From NCBI GenBank assembly GCA_023443045.1, contig JAEZWK010000033.1, positions 60,128 to 124,127 of the forward strand: 64,000 nt of DNA, read 5' to 3'. The position numbers were made by a program, and so were the translations under genes. Source of the stretch: Bacillota bacterium. Its GTDB lineage: Bacteria > Bacillota_A > Clostridia > Tissierellales > Peptoniphilaceae. A model generated the notes under the pieces. That model did no database searches. It had not been told where the DNA came from and was given only the letters and a program-made list of their open reading frames with translations. This document shows positions 9,205 through 18,454 of this stretch, one piece after another. How positions within the stretch are numbered: the stretch's first letter is position 1; every line of letters begins with the position of its first letter.

Positions 9205-11614
9205 AGTTAGAGTATATGAATTAGCAAAAGAATTAAATATTTCTAGTAAAGATATGGTTAATATGCTAAATGCACTTAATTTAGGTGTAAATTCACATAT
9301 GGCAAGTATAGATGCTAAAAAAGCTGAAATTGCAAAAAACCAAATTCTTCTTGCTAGACAAAAAGTTCTTGAAAAACATAAAAAAATTGCTGAAGAAAAA
9401 AAGAATAACGATAAATTTGATAAGAAAAATAACTATAGAAAAGACGAAAGACCATTTAGAGATAAAAATGATAATCGTGGAAATAAGTTCTCAAAAAATA
9501 AATTTGAAAATCAAAATTCTGAAAGATCTAAAAATGATTTCAAAAAAAGAGATGCTAAGTTTGAAGATAAAGACGCTAATTTTAATTCTGACCAAAGAGA
9601 TTCAAGAAATGATAGAAGAAATAAAAACTTTTCTAAGAACAAAGATAAATACAATAATGACTCAAGTAGCGATTCATTCTTAGTATTACCAGATAGAAAT
9701 AAGACACAGAATAAAAAAGATAAAAAGAATCGTGATAAGATGAAAGAAAAATTATATGAAGACGATTCTATCGATTTCTTTGAAAAAACTAGAAAAGTGG
9801 ATAAAAAGAAAAAGAATAAGAAAAAAAATGATGCCTTAGATAATGAAAATAGAGTTATTGACGATATAGCTATAGGAGATAATATTATTGTTAAAGATTT
9901 AGCTGAAGCTATGAATACACCAGTTAACTTGGTTATAGGAAAATTAATACAGCTTGGAATCATGGTTTCTCAGAATCAATCAATTGACTATGATGCTGCG
10001 GAAATTGTTGCTGCTGAATTCGGTTTGAAGGTTAAAAAAGAATTATCTGATGAAGAAGTTTTATTAGATGATTTTAATTTAGACTTTGAAGATAGTGAAG
10101 AAGACATGGTGACAAGACCTCCAGTAGTAACTGTAATGGGTCACGTTGACCACGGAAAAACTTCTCTTTTAGATGCTATACGTAATGCTCATGTTAGAAT
10201 TGGTGAAGCTGGTGGAATAACTCAGCATATAGGTGCTTATACAGTAGATATAAATGGAAGAGAAATTGTATTTTTAGATACTCCAGGACACGAAGCCTTT
10301 ACTTCAATGAGAGCTAGAGGTGCGCAAATAACTGATATTTCCATACTTGTAGTAGCTGCAGATGATGGAATTATGCCACAAACAATAGAAGCTATTAATC
10401 ACTCAAAAGCTGCAGGTGTACCTATCATCGTAGCTATAAATAAAATTGATAAACCTCAGGCAAATTTGGATAGAATTAAACAGCAATTAATGGAATATGA
10501 TTTAACACCTGAAGATTGGGGTGGATCAACTATTTGTGTTCCAGTTAGTGCTCTTAAAGGTGAAGGAATTTCAGAATTACTTGAAATGATATTGTTAGTT
10601 AGCGAGGTAGAAGAATTAAAAGCTAATCCAAATAGACGTGCAGTTGGTACTATTGTTGAGGCTGAATTAGATAAAGGAAGAGGCCCTGTTGCTACTGTTT
10701 TAATTCAAAAAGGTACATTACACACTGGGGACGAATTGGTCTCAGGAGTAGCATATGGTAGGGTTAGAGCTATGTTCAATGATAAAAACCAGCCAATAAA
10801 AGAGGCAGGCCCTTCTATGCCAGTTGTTGTTTTAGGTCTTTCTGAGGTGCCTGAAGCAGGAGATTCAATATATGCTTGTGAAGATGAAAAGACAGCTAGA
10901 AATATCGCCGAAACAAAGCGTGATATGATAAGAGCAAAAGAGTTAACTGATAAATCACAGGTTAGCCTTGACTATTTATATGATCAAATAAAAGCTGGTG
11001 AATTGAAAGATTTAAATATTATTGTTAAGGGTGATGTTAGAGGTTCTATTGAAGCATTAAGTGCATCATTAGTAAAAATATCTAATGATGAAATAAAAAT
11101 AAACATAATACACACTGGTGTAGGTGGAATAACTGAAAGTGATGTTATGTTAGCTACAGCTTCAAAAGCAATAATCATCGGATTTAATGTTAGACCAAAC
11201 TTAAATGCTATTGAATTATCCAAAACTAATGATGTTGATATTAGAACATATAAAGTAATTTATGAAGCTATAGAAGATATTCAAAATGCAGTTAAAGGAA
11301 TGTTAAAACCTGATATTAAGGAAAATATTTTAGGAAGAGCTGAAGTTAGAGATACCTTTAAATTGCCAAATAATACTATTATCGCTGGAATTTATGTCCT
11401 AGATGGAAAAATCACTAGAAATGCAAGTATTAGAGTATTAAGAGATGATGTGGTAATATTTGACGGAAAAATAGGATCATTAAAACGATTTAAGGACGAT
11501 GTAAGAGAAGTACAAACTGGTTATGAGGCTGGATTAAGTATTGAAAGATTTAATGATATTAAAGTTGGAGATTACTTTGAAGCTTATGAAATGGTAGAGG
11601 TATATAATGGATAA
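9197..11614 (+). CDS. infB: Translation initiation factor IF-2
   Basis: GTPase that places initiator tRNA on the 30S subunit and promotes subunit joining. The first IF2-N module ([11 protein letters not shown]) is followed by a long linker rich in Lys, Asp, Asn and Arg (about residues 60-215), a second IF2-N module, then the G domain from about residue 310 with [14 protein letters not shown] and NKID, and the C-terminal domains ending in [13 protein letters not shown]. Start chosen at ATG 9197: GAGGTG lies seven bases upstream, and it overlaps rnpM by the ATGAGTAA octamer. 805 aa is normal for the family. Two other frames stay open across the A-rich linker but are not genes. Confidence 0.97.
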   Translation: MSKVRVYELAKELNISSKDMVNMLNALNLGVNSHMASIDAKKAEIAKNQILLARQKVLEKHKKIAEEKKNNDKFDKKNNYRKDERPFRDKNDNRGNKFSKNKFENQNSERSKNDFKKRDAKFEDKDANFNSDQRDSRNDRRNKNFSKNKDKYNNDSSSDSFLVLPDRNKTQNKKDKKNRDKMKEKLYEDDSIDFFEKTRKVDKKKKNKKKNDALDNENRVIDDIAIGDNIIVKDLAEAMNTPVNLVIGKLIQLGIMVSQNQSIDYDAAEIVAAEFGLKVKKELSDEEVLLDDFNLDFEDSEEDMVTRPPVVTVMGHVDHGKTSLLDAIRNAHVRIGEAGGITQHIGAYTVDINGREIVFLDTPGHEAFTSMRARGAQITDISILVVAADDGIMPQTIEAINHSKAAGVPIIVAINKIDKPQANLDRIKQQLMEYDLTPEDWGGSTICVPVSALKGEGISELLEMILLVSEVEELKANPNRRAVGTIVEAELDKGRGPVATVLIQKGTLHTGDELVSGVAYGRVRAMFNDKNQPIKEAGPSMPVVVLGLSEVPEAGDSIYACEDEKTARNIAETKRDMIRAKELTDKSQVSLDYLYDQIKAGELKDLNIIVKGDVRGSIEALSASLVKISNDEIKINIIHTGVGGITESDVMLATASKAIIIGFNVRPNLNAIELSKTNDVDIRTYKVIYEAIEDIQNAVKGMLKPDIKENILGRAEVRDTFKLPNNTIIAGIYVLDGKITRNASIRVLRDDVVIFDGKIGSLKRFKDDVREVQTGYEAGLSIERFNDIKVGDYFEAYEMVEVYNG

Positions 11615-11957
11615 AAGAAGACAAGATAGACTAAATTCAGAGTTTAAGAAAATAATATCTAATTCGATTATGAACCTAAATACGACTGAAAACGATTTGA
11701 TAACAATTACAGAATGTAAGGTTAGTCTTGATCTATCATATTTAGATGTATATTTTACATGTATGAGTGCAAATAAATCAGATGAAATATTAGAAAAACT
11801 TAATTCTGCATCAGGTTTTATAAAGCATGATATATCTAATAATATAAAGATTAGACAGATCCCAAAACTAAGATTTCATTATGATGAAACATTAGATTAT
11901 GCTGATAAAATTAATAATCTTTTAAAAAAAATTAATATTGATGAAGAGGAGAATTAA
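11607..11957 (+). CDS. rbfA: Ribosome-binding factor A
   Basis: KH-like 30S maturation factor that binds helix 1 of 16S rRNA and is needed for late small-subunit assembly. 116 aa, normal length. Family features are the N-terminal [15 protein letters not shown] helix, the [13 protein letters not shown] strand and the [16 protein letters not shown] segment. It overlaps the infB stop by 8 bases, in the canonical infB-rbfA-nrnA-truB-ribF-rpsO order. Confidence 0.94.
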   Translation: MDKRRQDRLNSEFKKIISNSIMNLNTTENDLITITECKVSLDLSYLDVYFTCMSANKSDEILEKLNSASGFIKHDISNNIKIRQIPKLRFHYDETLDYADKINNLLKKINIDEEEN

Positions 11958-12929
11958 TTGGAAATAAATAGAACATTTATTAATGACTTTGAAAATTCCG
12001 TTAAAAATGCAAAAAAAATTTTCATATCAAGTCATGTAGGAGTTGATTGTGATAATCTTAGCTCATGTTTAGCCATTTATTCTTATCTCATATCTTTAAA
12101 AAAAGAAGTGTATTTATTAAAATCTGATTTTATACCTGAAAGTTACAATTATTTGCCTTTTATAGAGGAGTTTACTGATTCTGAGGAAGTAGATATAAAA
12201 GATTGTGATTTATATATTTCACTAGATTCTGCAGATATAGATAGATTAGGGGATAATAAAAATATTTTCTTAGATGCAAAAACAAAAATTGTTATAGACC
12301 ATCATGCAACCAATATAGGATATGGTGATTATAATCTAATTATTCCTGAAGCAAGTTCAACTTGTGAAATTATATATAATTTATTTAATTCTTTAGATTT
12401 TAAAATCACCAAAGATATAGCAACAATTCTCTATTCAGGTATATCTACAGATACTGGTAGGCTGTTATATGATAATGTAAGTAGCAATACATTTAGAGTT
12501 ATGGCTAATTTAAAAGATTTAGGCGCAAACACAAAGGAAATTAATTTTAATCTATTTCAAAGCAGACCCTTAGCAAAAGTTAATATACTAAAACTTGCTC
12601 TTAATAATATGAAAATAATAAAGGATAAAATAGCTTACACATATGTAACTACTGATATGCTTAAAGAAGCAAATGCAAATCTTCATGATCTAGATGAAAT
12701 AATTGAATATATAAGAGATATATCTGGAATAGAAGGTGCATTTCTAGTAAAACAATATGGTGAAAATTTTTATAAAGTCTCTTTACGAAGTAAAAAATAT
12801 ATTGATGTTTCTAAAATTGCATCAAAGTTTAATGGTGGTGGACATATACGAGCAGCTGGTTTAACATATTATGGCACAATAGAAGATATAATATCATTAT
12901 TAACGAAAGAGTTTACAAATGCTTTGTAA
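11958..12929 (+). CDS. nrnA: DHH/DHHA1 phosphoesterase, NrnA-type oligoribonuclease/pAp phosphatase
   Basis: Manganese-dependent phosphoesterase that degrades short RNA oligomers and dephosphorylates pAp. Metal ligands are visible: HVGVDCD near residue 27, a central aspartate in LDSAD, and DHH in VIDHHATN. The C-terminal DHHA1 domain carries GGGHIRAAG. 323 aa is typical. The start is a TTG at 11958, immediately after the rbfA stop, with GAGGAG 6-10 bases upstream; no ATG fits the family N-terminus. It stands between rbfA and truB as in Bacillus and clostridia. Its exact substrate preference cannot be read from sequence. Confidence 0.9.
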   Translation: MEINRTFINDFENSVKNAKKIFISSHVGVDCDNLSSCLAIYSYLISLKKEVYLLKSDFIPESYNYLPFIEEFTDSEEVDIKDCDLYISLDSADIDRLGDNKNIFLDAKTKIVIDHHATNIGYGDYNLIIPEASSTCEIIYNLFNSLDFKITKDIATILYSGISTDTGRLLYDNVSSNTFRVMANLKDLGANTKEINFNLFQSRPLAKVNILKLALNNMKIIKDKIAYTYVTTDMLKEANANLHDLDEIIEYIRDISGIEGAFLVKQYGENFYKVSLRSKKYIDVSKIASKFNGGGHIRAAGLTYYGTIEDIISLLTKEFTNAL

Positions 12930-13794
12930 TTTAGATGGCTTTATACTAATAGATAAAATTTCTGGAATAACATCTTATGATGTTATAAGAAAAATTAAAA
13001 GAATTTTAAAAATTCATAATATAAAGACAAAAATCGGACATACAGGTACATTGGATCCTTTTGCTACAGGATTGATGATAATTGTATTTGGTAAATATAC
13101 AAAATTATCTGATTACTTTATGACAGAATCTAAAGAATACACAGGAGTCTTAAAATTAGGAATAGAAACTGATACTCTGGATTCTGACGGAAAAATAATT
13201 AATATTATGGATTTACCAGAAAATTTTAATATAGATGAAAAAACAAAAGAGTTTATTGGAGAAATTTCTCAGATAACTCCAAAATATAGTTCTACAAAAT
13301 ATAATGGTACACCTTCATATAAATTAGCAAGGGATGGTATTAAATTTGAACAAAAAATGAGAAAAGTTCATGTTTACGACCTGAATTTAAGTTTTCTCGA
13401 TACTGATAAAATAGCTTTTAAAGCCACTGTATCAAAAGGGACTTATATAAGACAACTTATGTATGATATTGCAAAAAGTGCTGGTTCAACTGGACATTTA
13501 ATAGAATTACGAAGAGAGAGAATTGGTAGTTTTTGTATCAAGGATTCTATCAATTATAATTTATTAGATGAAAATTCATTGTTAAAAAATATAAGGACTG
13601 TGGATGAGAGTGTTTTCCCATTTCCTTGTATAGATTTTAATATGGAACAATATTATAATTATAAATGTGGTAAGCCATTTCTAGTAGATAAAGAAGATGG
13701 AAAATATTTTATTAAATTAAATGGTGATATAATTAGTTTTGTAGAAGTTATAAAAAATAAAATTAATAATATATGTGTGTTTAAAAATGAGTAA
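12919..13794 (+). CDS. truB: tRNA pseudouridine(55) synthase
   Basis: Forms pseudouridine 55 in the T-loop of tRNAs. The catalytic block KIGHTGTLDPFATGLM carries the nucleophilic Asp, and the N-terminal GFILIDKISGITSYDV and the later KGTYIRQL segments are typical. 291 aa, with a C-terminal extension that replaces a clear PUA domain. It starts inside the end of nrnA (11-base overlap) and overlaps ribF by 8 bases. Confidence 0.95.
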   Translation: MLCNLDGFILIDKISGITSYDVIRKIKRILKIHNIKTKIGHTGTLDPFATGLMIIVFGKYTKLSDYFMTESKEYTGVLKLGIETDTLDSDGKIINIMDLPENFNIDEKTKEFIGEISQITPKYSSTKYNGTPSYKLARDGIKFEQKMRKVHVYDLNLSFLDTDKIAFKATVSKGTYIRQLMYDIAKSAGSTGHLIELRRERIGSFCIKDSINYNLLDENSLLKNIRTVDESVFPFPCIDFNMEQYYNYKCGKPFLVDKEDGKYFIKLNGDIISFVEVIKNKINNICVFKNE

Positions 13795-14674
13795 AATAGC
13801 AACTATTGGAATATATGATGCCATTCATTTAGGTCATATAGAAATAATAAAAAAATTATTAAGAATTTCTGAGCTTGAAAGTCTAAAACCAAAAATTTAT
13901 ATTTTTAGAGAAACATATAAAAGAGAGGGCAATATATATACTCTGGAGGATAGAATAAACATTTTAAATAAATTAGGAATAAATGATGTAGAAATACTTG
14001 ATTTTGAACATTTGAAAAATGTGAATTATATGGATTTTATTTATAGACTAAAAAATGATGATGTTACAAAATTGGTGGTTGGTAAAGATTTCACATTTGG
14101 AAAGAATAGAGAGGGTAATGTTTCTAAATTAATTGAAATGCATAATTCTAATATAATTAAGATAGAGATAGTTGAAGATATAATTAATGACAATATTAAT
14201 AAAAAAATATCTACAAACGATATTTATAATTTTATTAGAAAAGGAAAAATATCTGAAGCAAACTCTCTCCTTATAACTCCATTCAGTATAACAGGTATTG
14301 TAAACAAGGGTTATTCAAGAGGTAAATCTATAGGATTCCCAACAGCGAATATATCCTATCCCGAAAATTTAATAAAATTACCTGACGGTGTATATGCAAG
14401 TCAGACTTTAATTGATAATAAAATTTATAATTCTATGACGAGTATTGGAATACCAAAAATGCTAGGGGATGCAGTTTATTCTGTAGAAACAAATATTTTT
14501 GATTTTAATCAAAATATATATGGAAAAAAAATAAAAATATATATTCTAAAAAAAATAAGAGACAATAAAAAATTTGATACAAGAGAAGAATTTATTAATC
14601 AGCTGATGATTGATAAATTAAATTCTATTGAAATTCAATATAATTATTCACAAAATAGTAATATTATGTTATAA
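13787..14674 (+). CDS. ribF: Bifunctional riboflavin kinase / FAD synthetase
   Basis: Makes FMN from riboflavin and FAD from FMN. The N-terminal nucleotidyltransferase domain has ATIGIYDAIHLGH (the HxGH motif). The C-terminal kinase domain has GKSIGFPTANISYP and DGVYAS. 295 aa. The frame opens at a GTG four codons earlier, but ATG 13787 fits the family N-terminus and forms the ATGAGTAA overlap with truB. No strong ribosome site is visible, so initiation probably depends on translation of truB. Last gene before the rpsO promoter. Confidence 0.93.
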   Translation: MSKIATIGIYDAIHLGHIEIIKKLLRISELESLKPKIYIFRETYKREGNIYTLEDRINILNKLGINDVEILDFEHLKNVNYMDFIYRLKNDDVTKLVVGKDFTFGKNREGNVSKLIEMHNSNIIKIEIVEDIINDNINKKISTNDIYNFIRKGKISEANSLLITPFSITGIVNKGYSRGKSIGFPTANISYPENLIKLPDGVYASQTLIDNKIYNSMTSIGIPKMLGDAVYSVETNIFDFNQNIYGKKIKIYILKKIRDNKKFDTREEFINQLMIDKLNSIEIQYNYSQNSNIML

Positions 14675-14675
14675 T
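14647..14675 (+). promoter_or_regulatory. Strong promoter of rpsO
   Basis: TTCACA (14647-14652) and TATAAT (14670-14675) are separated by exactly 17 bases, with TG at 14667-14668. It overlaps the end of ribF. The start of transcription should be near 14682, giving a leader of about 70 bases. Confidence 0.75.
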
Positions 14676-14681
14676 AAAGCT

Positions 14682-14752
14682 ATTAGTATAACATTGTTTT
14701 AGGAATCCTCAACCAAAGCAAGGTTATACCGTATATTTTTAAGGAGGATATT
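14682..14752 (+). promoter_or_regulatory. rpsO leader with possible S15-responsive pseudoknot
   Basis: GTATAAC (14686-14692) is the exact complement of GTTATAC (14723-14729). Inside that loop, ATCCTC (14705-14710) is the exact complement of GAGGAT (14744-14749), which includes the Shine-Dalgarno sequence of rpsO. The two helices interleave, so together they form an H-type pseudoknot that hides the ribosome site. A competing small hairpin, AACC (14711-14714) with GGTT (14722-14725), would open the first helix. Pairings are seen directly; control by S15 is inferred from the known autoregulation of rpsO in other bacteria. Confidence 0.5.
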
Positions 14753-15019
14753 ATGATTAAAAAAGACAAAAAATCTGAAATTATCAAAAAATTTCAGTAT
14801 CACACAAATGATACTGGTTCAACTGAAGTTCAAATTGCTATTTTAAGTGCTAGAATTAATGAAATTAATGACCACTTAAAAAAGAACCCAAAAGATCATC
14901 ATTCTAGAAGAGGTCTACTAAAAATGGTAGGTAAAAGAAAAGGCTTGATGAAATATTTAGCTGATAGAAATCTAGAAGGATATAGAAAGCTTATTGAAGA
15001 ACTTGGAATCAGAGGATAA
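14753..15019 (+). CDS. rpsO: 30S ribosomal protein S15
   Basis: Primary binder of the 16S rRNA central domain. 88 aa with the classic blocks [14 protein letters not shown]-like [25 protein letters not shown] and [12 protein letters not shown] strong AAGGAGGA ribosome site lies before the ATG at 14753. It has its own promoter and leader, and is followed at once by an intrinsic terminator. pnp, its neighbour in many bacteria, is not here. Confidence 0.98.
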   Translation: MIKKDKKSEIIKKFQYHTNDTGSTEVQIAILSARINEINDHLKKNPKDHHSRRGLLKMVGKRKGLMKYLADRNLEGYRKLIEELGIRG

Positions 15020-15020
15020 A

Positions 15021-15048
15021 AAAATAACCCCGTCGGGGTTATTTTTTT
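15021..15048 (+). terminator. Bidirectional terminator between rpsO and the MltG-like gene
   Basis: AATAACCCC (15023-15031) and GGGGTTATT (15035-15043) form a nine-pair stem with a GTC loop. It has T residues on the downstream side and A residues on the upstream side, so it can end transcripts from both directions. The stop codon of the minus-strand gene lies inside the hairpin. Confidence 0.92.
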
Positions 15049-15680
15049 GCTATTGCTCTAACTATTTCTTCGATTGTCATTCCTTTTTTTAATGTGAAAT
15101 TTCCTGATTTTAATGATCTATCTAATTTTAATTGAACAGCAGTATTAACAAATTCCTCTTTTGATGAAACAAGACCATTATTTACCAATATTTCACCAAC
15201 TTTACCAGGTAAAGACCCTTGAGGAATAGTAATAGTAATTTCTTGAGAATTACTTGTTTCTGTTGGTGCTGGAGTTTGATTTGTAGGTTGTGTTTCAGTA
15301 TTTGTTTGATTATTTGTCTCACTATTGTTTGATGTGTTTTCAGTTGGTTGATTTATATTTTCTTCTTGTTGGGTATTATTTGATTCGCTAGTATTATTAG
15401 TGTTTTCTGATACATTATTGTTTTCACCTTCAGTATTTGTGTTAGTAGATTGAGAATGTTCAGAATTATTTTCGTTATTTGTGTTTTGTTCAGTTGTATT
15501 GGTTATACTAATATCATCTGCGCTAACAGTTGCCTCTTTACCATCTGTAGTTGTCGTCTTATTAAAGAGTATTTCAAATTTCCACCCTAGCAATGTTACA
15601 ACTCCGATTATGATCACCAACATAATTAAATAATCAATAGCATTGTAAAATATGTCTTTACTTTTATCTTTTTTGCTCAT
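15039..15680 (-). CDS. Membrane-anchored protein with a lone MltG-type N-terminal domain
   Basis: 213 aa. One transmembrane helix (about residues 15-33) anchors the protein. It is followed by a low-complexity extracytoplasmic stretch rich in Asn, Thr, Glu, Ser and Gln (about 40-145), then a folded C-terminal part (about 147-213) that resembles the LysM-like subdomain at the front of YceG/MltG endolytic transglycosylases (ITIPQGSLPGKVGEIL, and later GMTIEEIVRAI). The catalytic transglycosylase domain of MltG is absent. It may bind peptidoglycan or regulate a wall enzyme, but no activity can be assigned. The start is set by AGAGGTG. It is a single-gene unit, divergent from the rlu gene. Confidence 0.75.
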   Translation of the reverse strand: MSKKDKSKDIFYNAIDYLIMLVIIIGVVTLLGWKFEILFNKTTTTDGKEATVSADDISITNTTEQNTNNENNSEHSQSTNTNTEGENNNVSENTNNTSESNNTQQEENINQPTENTSNNSETNNQTNTETQPTNQTPAPTETSNSQEITITIPQGSLPGKVGEILVNNGLVSSKEEFVNTAVQLKLDRSLKSGNFTLKKGMTIEEIVRAIAKK

Positions 15681-15708
15681 ATGACACCTCTATTCTTGAG
15701 ATTTGCTT

Positions 15709-15737
15709 TTGATTTGTATATAATTATATCATAATAT
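15709..15737 (+). promoter_or_regulatory. Probable promoter of the rlu-nagZ-two-component operon
   Basis: TTGATT (15709-15714) and TAATAT (15732-15737) with 17 bases between. It overlaps the divergent minus-strand promoter, so the two units could compete for polymerase. Confidence 0.45.
15723..15731 (-). promoter_or_regulatory. Extended -10 of the MltG-like gene
   Basis: On the minus strand this reads TGATATAAT, the same extended -10 used by the uppS, nusA and efp promoters here. The -35 region (15746-15751, TTCCTT) is weak. It gives a short leader before the start at 15680. Confidence 0.55.
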
Positions 15738-15755
15738 ATAAGAAAAAGGAATAGT

Positions 15756-16691
15756 ATGAAGAAAATTGTAATAACAAAAAATGATGAAAATCAAAGATTG
15801 GATAGATTTATAACCAAATTATTCTCTAATGCACCAAAAAATTATCTGATGAAAATGTTTAGAAAAAATTACTTTAAGGTTAATTCAAAAAAAGTAAAAC
15901 CAGATTATATTTTGAATAATAATGATGAAATTTCTATATTTTTTTCTGATGACACATACGAGAAATTTGTGAAAAAGAAGAAAAACCATAGTAATAAAAA
16001 TATTAATATTATTTATGAAGATGAATTCTTTTTAATAGTGGATAAAGATCCTGGAATTTTATCTCACAGTAATTCGAAGGATAGAAGTGAAAATATTATC
16101 GATAATGCTATTAATTACTTAATAGAAAGTGGATCCTATAACCCTCGAGGAGAAAATACATTTATACCTGCTCTTTGTAATAGATTGGATAGAAATACTT
16201 CTGGATTAGTAATTATTGGTAAAACAAAGGAAGCTCTCACGGATATGAATTCTTATATAAAAGATAGATTAGTATCCAAGGAGTACCTTACAATTGTTTC
16301 AGGTAATTTTGATAAAAATGGGATATTTCACTCAAAAATTTGTAAAGATGAAAATAAAAATATTGTATATAAATCAGATAGTAAAGATGCCAGAGAGATT
16401 ATTACAGAATTTTCAGTTATTGAAAAAAACCAAGGATACTCTTTATTAAATATAAAATTGATAACTGGAAAAACACATCAAATTAGATATCATCTTAAGG
16501 AATTAGGCTTTCCTATTATTGGAGACAGAAAATATAATGAATTATATAGAGGAAATTATAAAAATCAAATTTTATGTGCATATAAACTTTCATTTGATGA
16601 TGAAGTTATAAAAAAATACCCAAAATTAAATAAAATTTTATACTCTAATTATATGGAGAAAATAATTAATATTTTTAGGAGGCTTAAATGA
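15756..16691 (+). CDS. RluA-family rRNA/tRNA pseudouridine synthase
   Basis: N-terminal S4 RNA-binding domain (about 1-75, beginning NQRLDRFITKLF), then the RluA-type catalytic domain with the active-site block NRLDRNTSGLVI and the later KTHQIRYHL motif. 311 aa, closest in pattern to the RluC/RluD group; the modified position cannot be assigned from the sequence alone. The weak AAAGGA site lies just before ATG 15756. Its stop overlaps the start of the next gene by ATGA, and AGGAGG inside its last codons serves that gene. Confidence 0.9.
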   Translation: MKKIVITKNDENQRLDRFITKLFSNAPKNYLMKMFRKNYFKVNSKKVKPDYILNNNDEISIFFSDDTYEKFVKKKKNHSNKNINIIYEDEFFLIVDKDPGILSHSNSKDRSENIIDNAINYLIESGSYNPRGENTFIPALCNRLDRNTSGLVIIGKTKEALTDMNSYIKDRLVSKEYLTIVSGNFDKNGIFHSKICKDENKNIVYKSDSKDAREIITEFSVIEKNQGYSLLNIKLITGKTHQIRYHLKELGFPIIGDRKYNELYRGNYKNQILCAYKLSFDDEVIKKYPKLNKILYSNYMEKIINIFRRLK

Positions 16692-17767
16692 AAAATATTA
16701 TTTTAATTTTAACTGTATTATTTATGGGATGCTCACCAATCATTGAAAAGTCAGGAAATAAATCAAATACTATTGATAACATTACCGACAACTTATCAAT
16801 TAATCAAAAAATTGGTCAATTTCTTTGCCTTGGTTTTGAAGATAAAGAGTATAATAAAAATGTCGAAAATTTATTAAAAACTTATACCCCTGGGTCAATT
16901 ATCTTATTTGGAAGAAATGTTGATAACAAGGATCAACTAACTTCTTTAATAAAAGATATAAGAGAATTATATGATAGTTTAAAATTACCTAAACCTTTTA
17001 TTTTTGTAGATGAAGAAGGTGGAAGAGTATCACGTCTAAAAAATCTAGAAGGGGAGATCAATTCAGCTTCATGGTATTTTAATAATTCAAATTCAAAAGA
17101 ATATGCAACAAATATTGTAAATAGACTTAAAAAATATAATATAAATAGCCCCTTGTCACCAGTGTTAGATATATGTGAACCGAGTGAAAATGTAATAGGT
17201 GATAGATCATTTACAAATGACACAGATAAGGCTATTTCTTTTATAAAAGATATACTAAAAGTATATAAAGAAAATAAGATCTTATCAGTAGGTAAACATT
17301 TTCCTGGTCATGGTTCAACTGAGGTTGATAGCCACTTTGATTTACCAGTAATTAATATGGATTTTAATGATTTTAAGAACAAACATATAAAACCATATAT
17401 AGAATTAAAAGATGATTTAGATGCTGTATTAGTAGCACATTTAATGTATCCTTCTGTAGATGATCAATTTCCTACATCACTATCAAAAAAATGGATTACA
17501 GATATTTTATTAAATGATATAAAATTCAATGGTCTTGTATTATCTGATGATCTAACTATGGAAGCGTTAAATAAATACGGGAATTTATCTGATAGAGTTG
17601 TTAAATTTTTAGAAGCTGGTGGTGATATAGCATTGGTTTGTCATCCTACCGATCAACTAGAAAATATACAAAAGGCCTTAAATAATTTGTATAACACAAA
17701 TAAGGAGCAGATGGATAAATCCCTTAAAAAAATTATTAATAAAAAATATGATATTCTTTATAAATAA
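16688..17767 (+). CDS. nagZ: Beta-N-acetylhexosaminidase (GH3, NagZ-like) lipoprotein
   Basis: Glycoside hydrolase family 3 enzyme expected to remove N-acetylglucosamine from muropeptides during wall turnover. The N-terminus is a short signal peptide ending LFMGC, so Cys15 is probably lipidated; the Phe at -3 is unusual for a lipobox. The family signature KHFPGHGSTEVDSHFDLP (the His/Asp dyad) and the catalytic nucleophile region LVLSDDLTMEAL are both present. 359 aa. Being surface-anchored fits a Gram-positive recycling role outside the membrane, unlike the cytoplasmic NagZ of enterobacteria. It is followed by a two-component system 9 bases downstream. Confidence 0.9.
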   Translation: MKNIILILTVLFMGCSPIIEKSGNKSNTIDNITDNLSINQKIGQFLCLGFEDKEYNKNVENLLKTYTPGSIILFGRNVDNKDQLTSLIKDIRELYDSLKLPKPFIFVDEEGGRVSRLKNLEGEINSASWYFNNSNSKEYATNIVNRLKKYNINSPLSPVLDICEPSENVIGDRSFTNDTDKAISFIKDILKVYKENKILSVGKHFPGHGSTEVDSHFDLPVINMDFNDFKNKHIKPYIELKDDLDAVLVAHLMYPSVDDQFPTSLSKKWITDILLNDIKFNGLVLSDDLTMEALNKYGNLSDRVVKFLEAGGDIALVCHPTDQLENIQKALNNLYNTNKEQMDKSLKKIINKKYDILYK

Positions 17768-17776
17768 GGAGATTAT

Positions 17777-18454
17777 ATGATAAATGTATTAATTATAGAA
17801 GACGAATCGTCAATAAGAAAATTTGTTAAGATTAATTTGGAAAGAAAAAATTTAAAAGTTTTTGAAGCCGAATCTGCTGAAATAGGATTAGAAATATTAA
17901 ATAAAGAAAAAATAGATATAATTTTACTAGATTTAATGTTACCTGGAATCGATGGTATAGAAGCATGCAAAATCATTAGAGAAAAAAATAAAAATGTCGG
18001 AATAATAATGTTAACCGCTAAATCTCAAGATGAAGATAAAATTTCTGGGCTTACTTCAGGTGCGGATGATTATATTACAAAACCTTTTAATCCTACTGAA
18101 CTTATATTACGTATAGAAAAACTATATAGTAGAATTTATAAATTAGAACCTGAGGAAACAATTATAAAAGAAGGTGTATTTACTCTCAATTTAAAGAGCA
18201 GAGAATTTTTTAAGTCTGACAAATTTATTGAGTTAACCCCAACTGAATTTAATATAATAGAGATGTTTCTAAAAAATAAGGATAAAGCTTTTTCAAGAGA
18301 TGAGATATTAAATATAATTTGGGGAGAAAAATATTTAGGTGATTCCAAGATTGTAGATGTAAATATTAGAAGAATTAGATCTAAAATTGAAGATGATCCT
18401 GCTAACCCAGAATATTTACTAACAGTTTGGGGAGTGGGGTATAAATTTAGATGA
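17777..18454 (+). CDS. Response regulator, OmpR/PhoB family
   Basis: Receiver domain (1-120) with acidic pocket E8/D9, phosphoacceptor D52 in LLDLMLPG, and the conserved TKPFNP lysine. A C-terminal winged-helix DNA-binding domain (about 130-225) carries LTPTEFNIIEMFL and VDVNIRRIRSKIE. Length 225 aa is standard. It has a strong AAGGAG site and an ATGA overlap with the kinase gene, so they form a pair. The stimulus is unknown; the neighbours (lipoprotein hexosaminidase upstream, unknown lipoprotein downstream) suggest a wall or surface cue. Confidence 0.93.
   Translation: MINVLIIEDESSIRKFVKINLERKNLKVFEAESAEIGLEILNKEKIDIILLDLMLPGIDGIEACKIIREKNKNVGIIMLTAKSQDEDKISGLTSGADDYITKPFNPTELILRIEKLYSRIYKLEPEETIIKEGVFTLNLKSREFFKSDKFIELTPTEFNIIEMFLKNKDKAFSRDEILNIIWGEKYLGDSKIVDVNIRRIRSKIEDDPANPEYLLTVWGVGYKFR

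Noticed and set aside
9312..9963. Open frames on both strands across the infB linker (123 and 150 codons)
   Set aside because: They arise from the A-rich, lysine-coding linker of IF-2; composition is extreme, there is no ribosome site, and they lie wholly inside infB.
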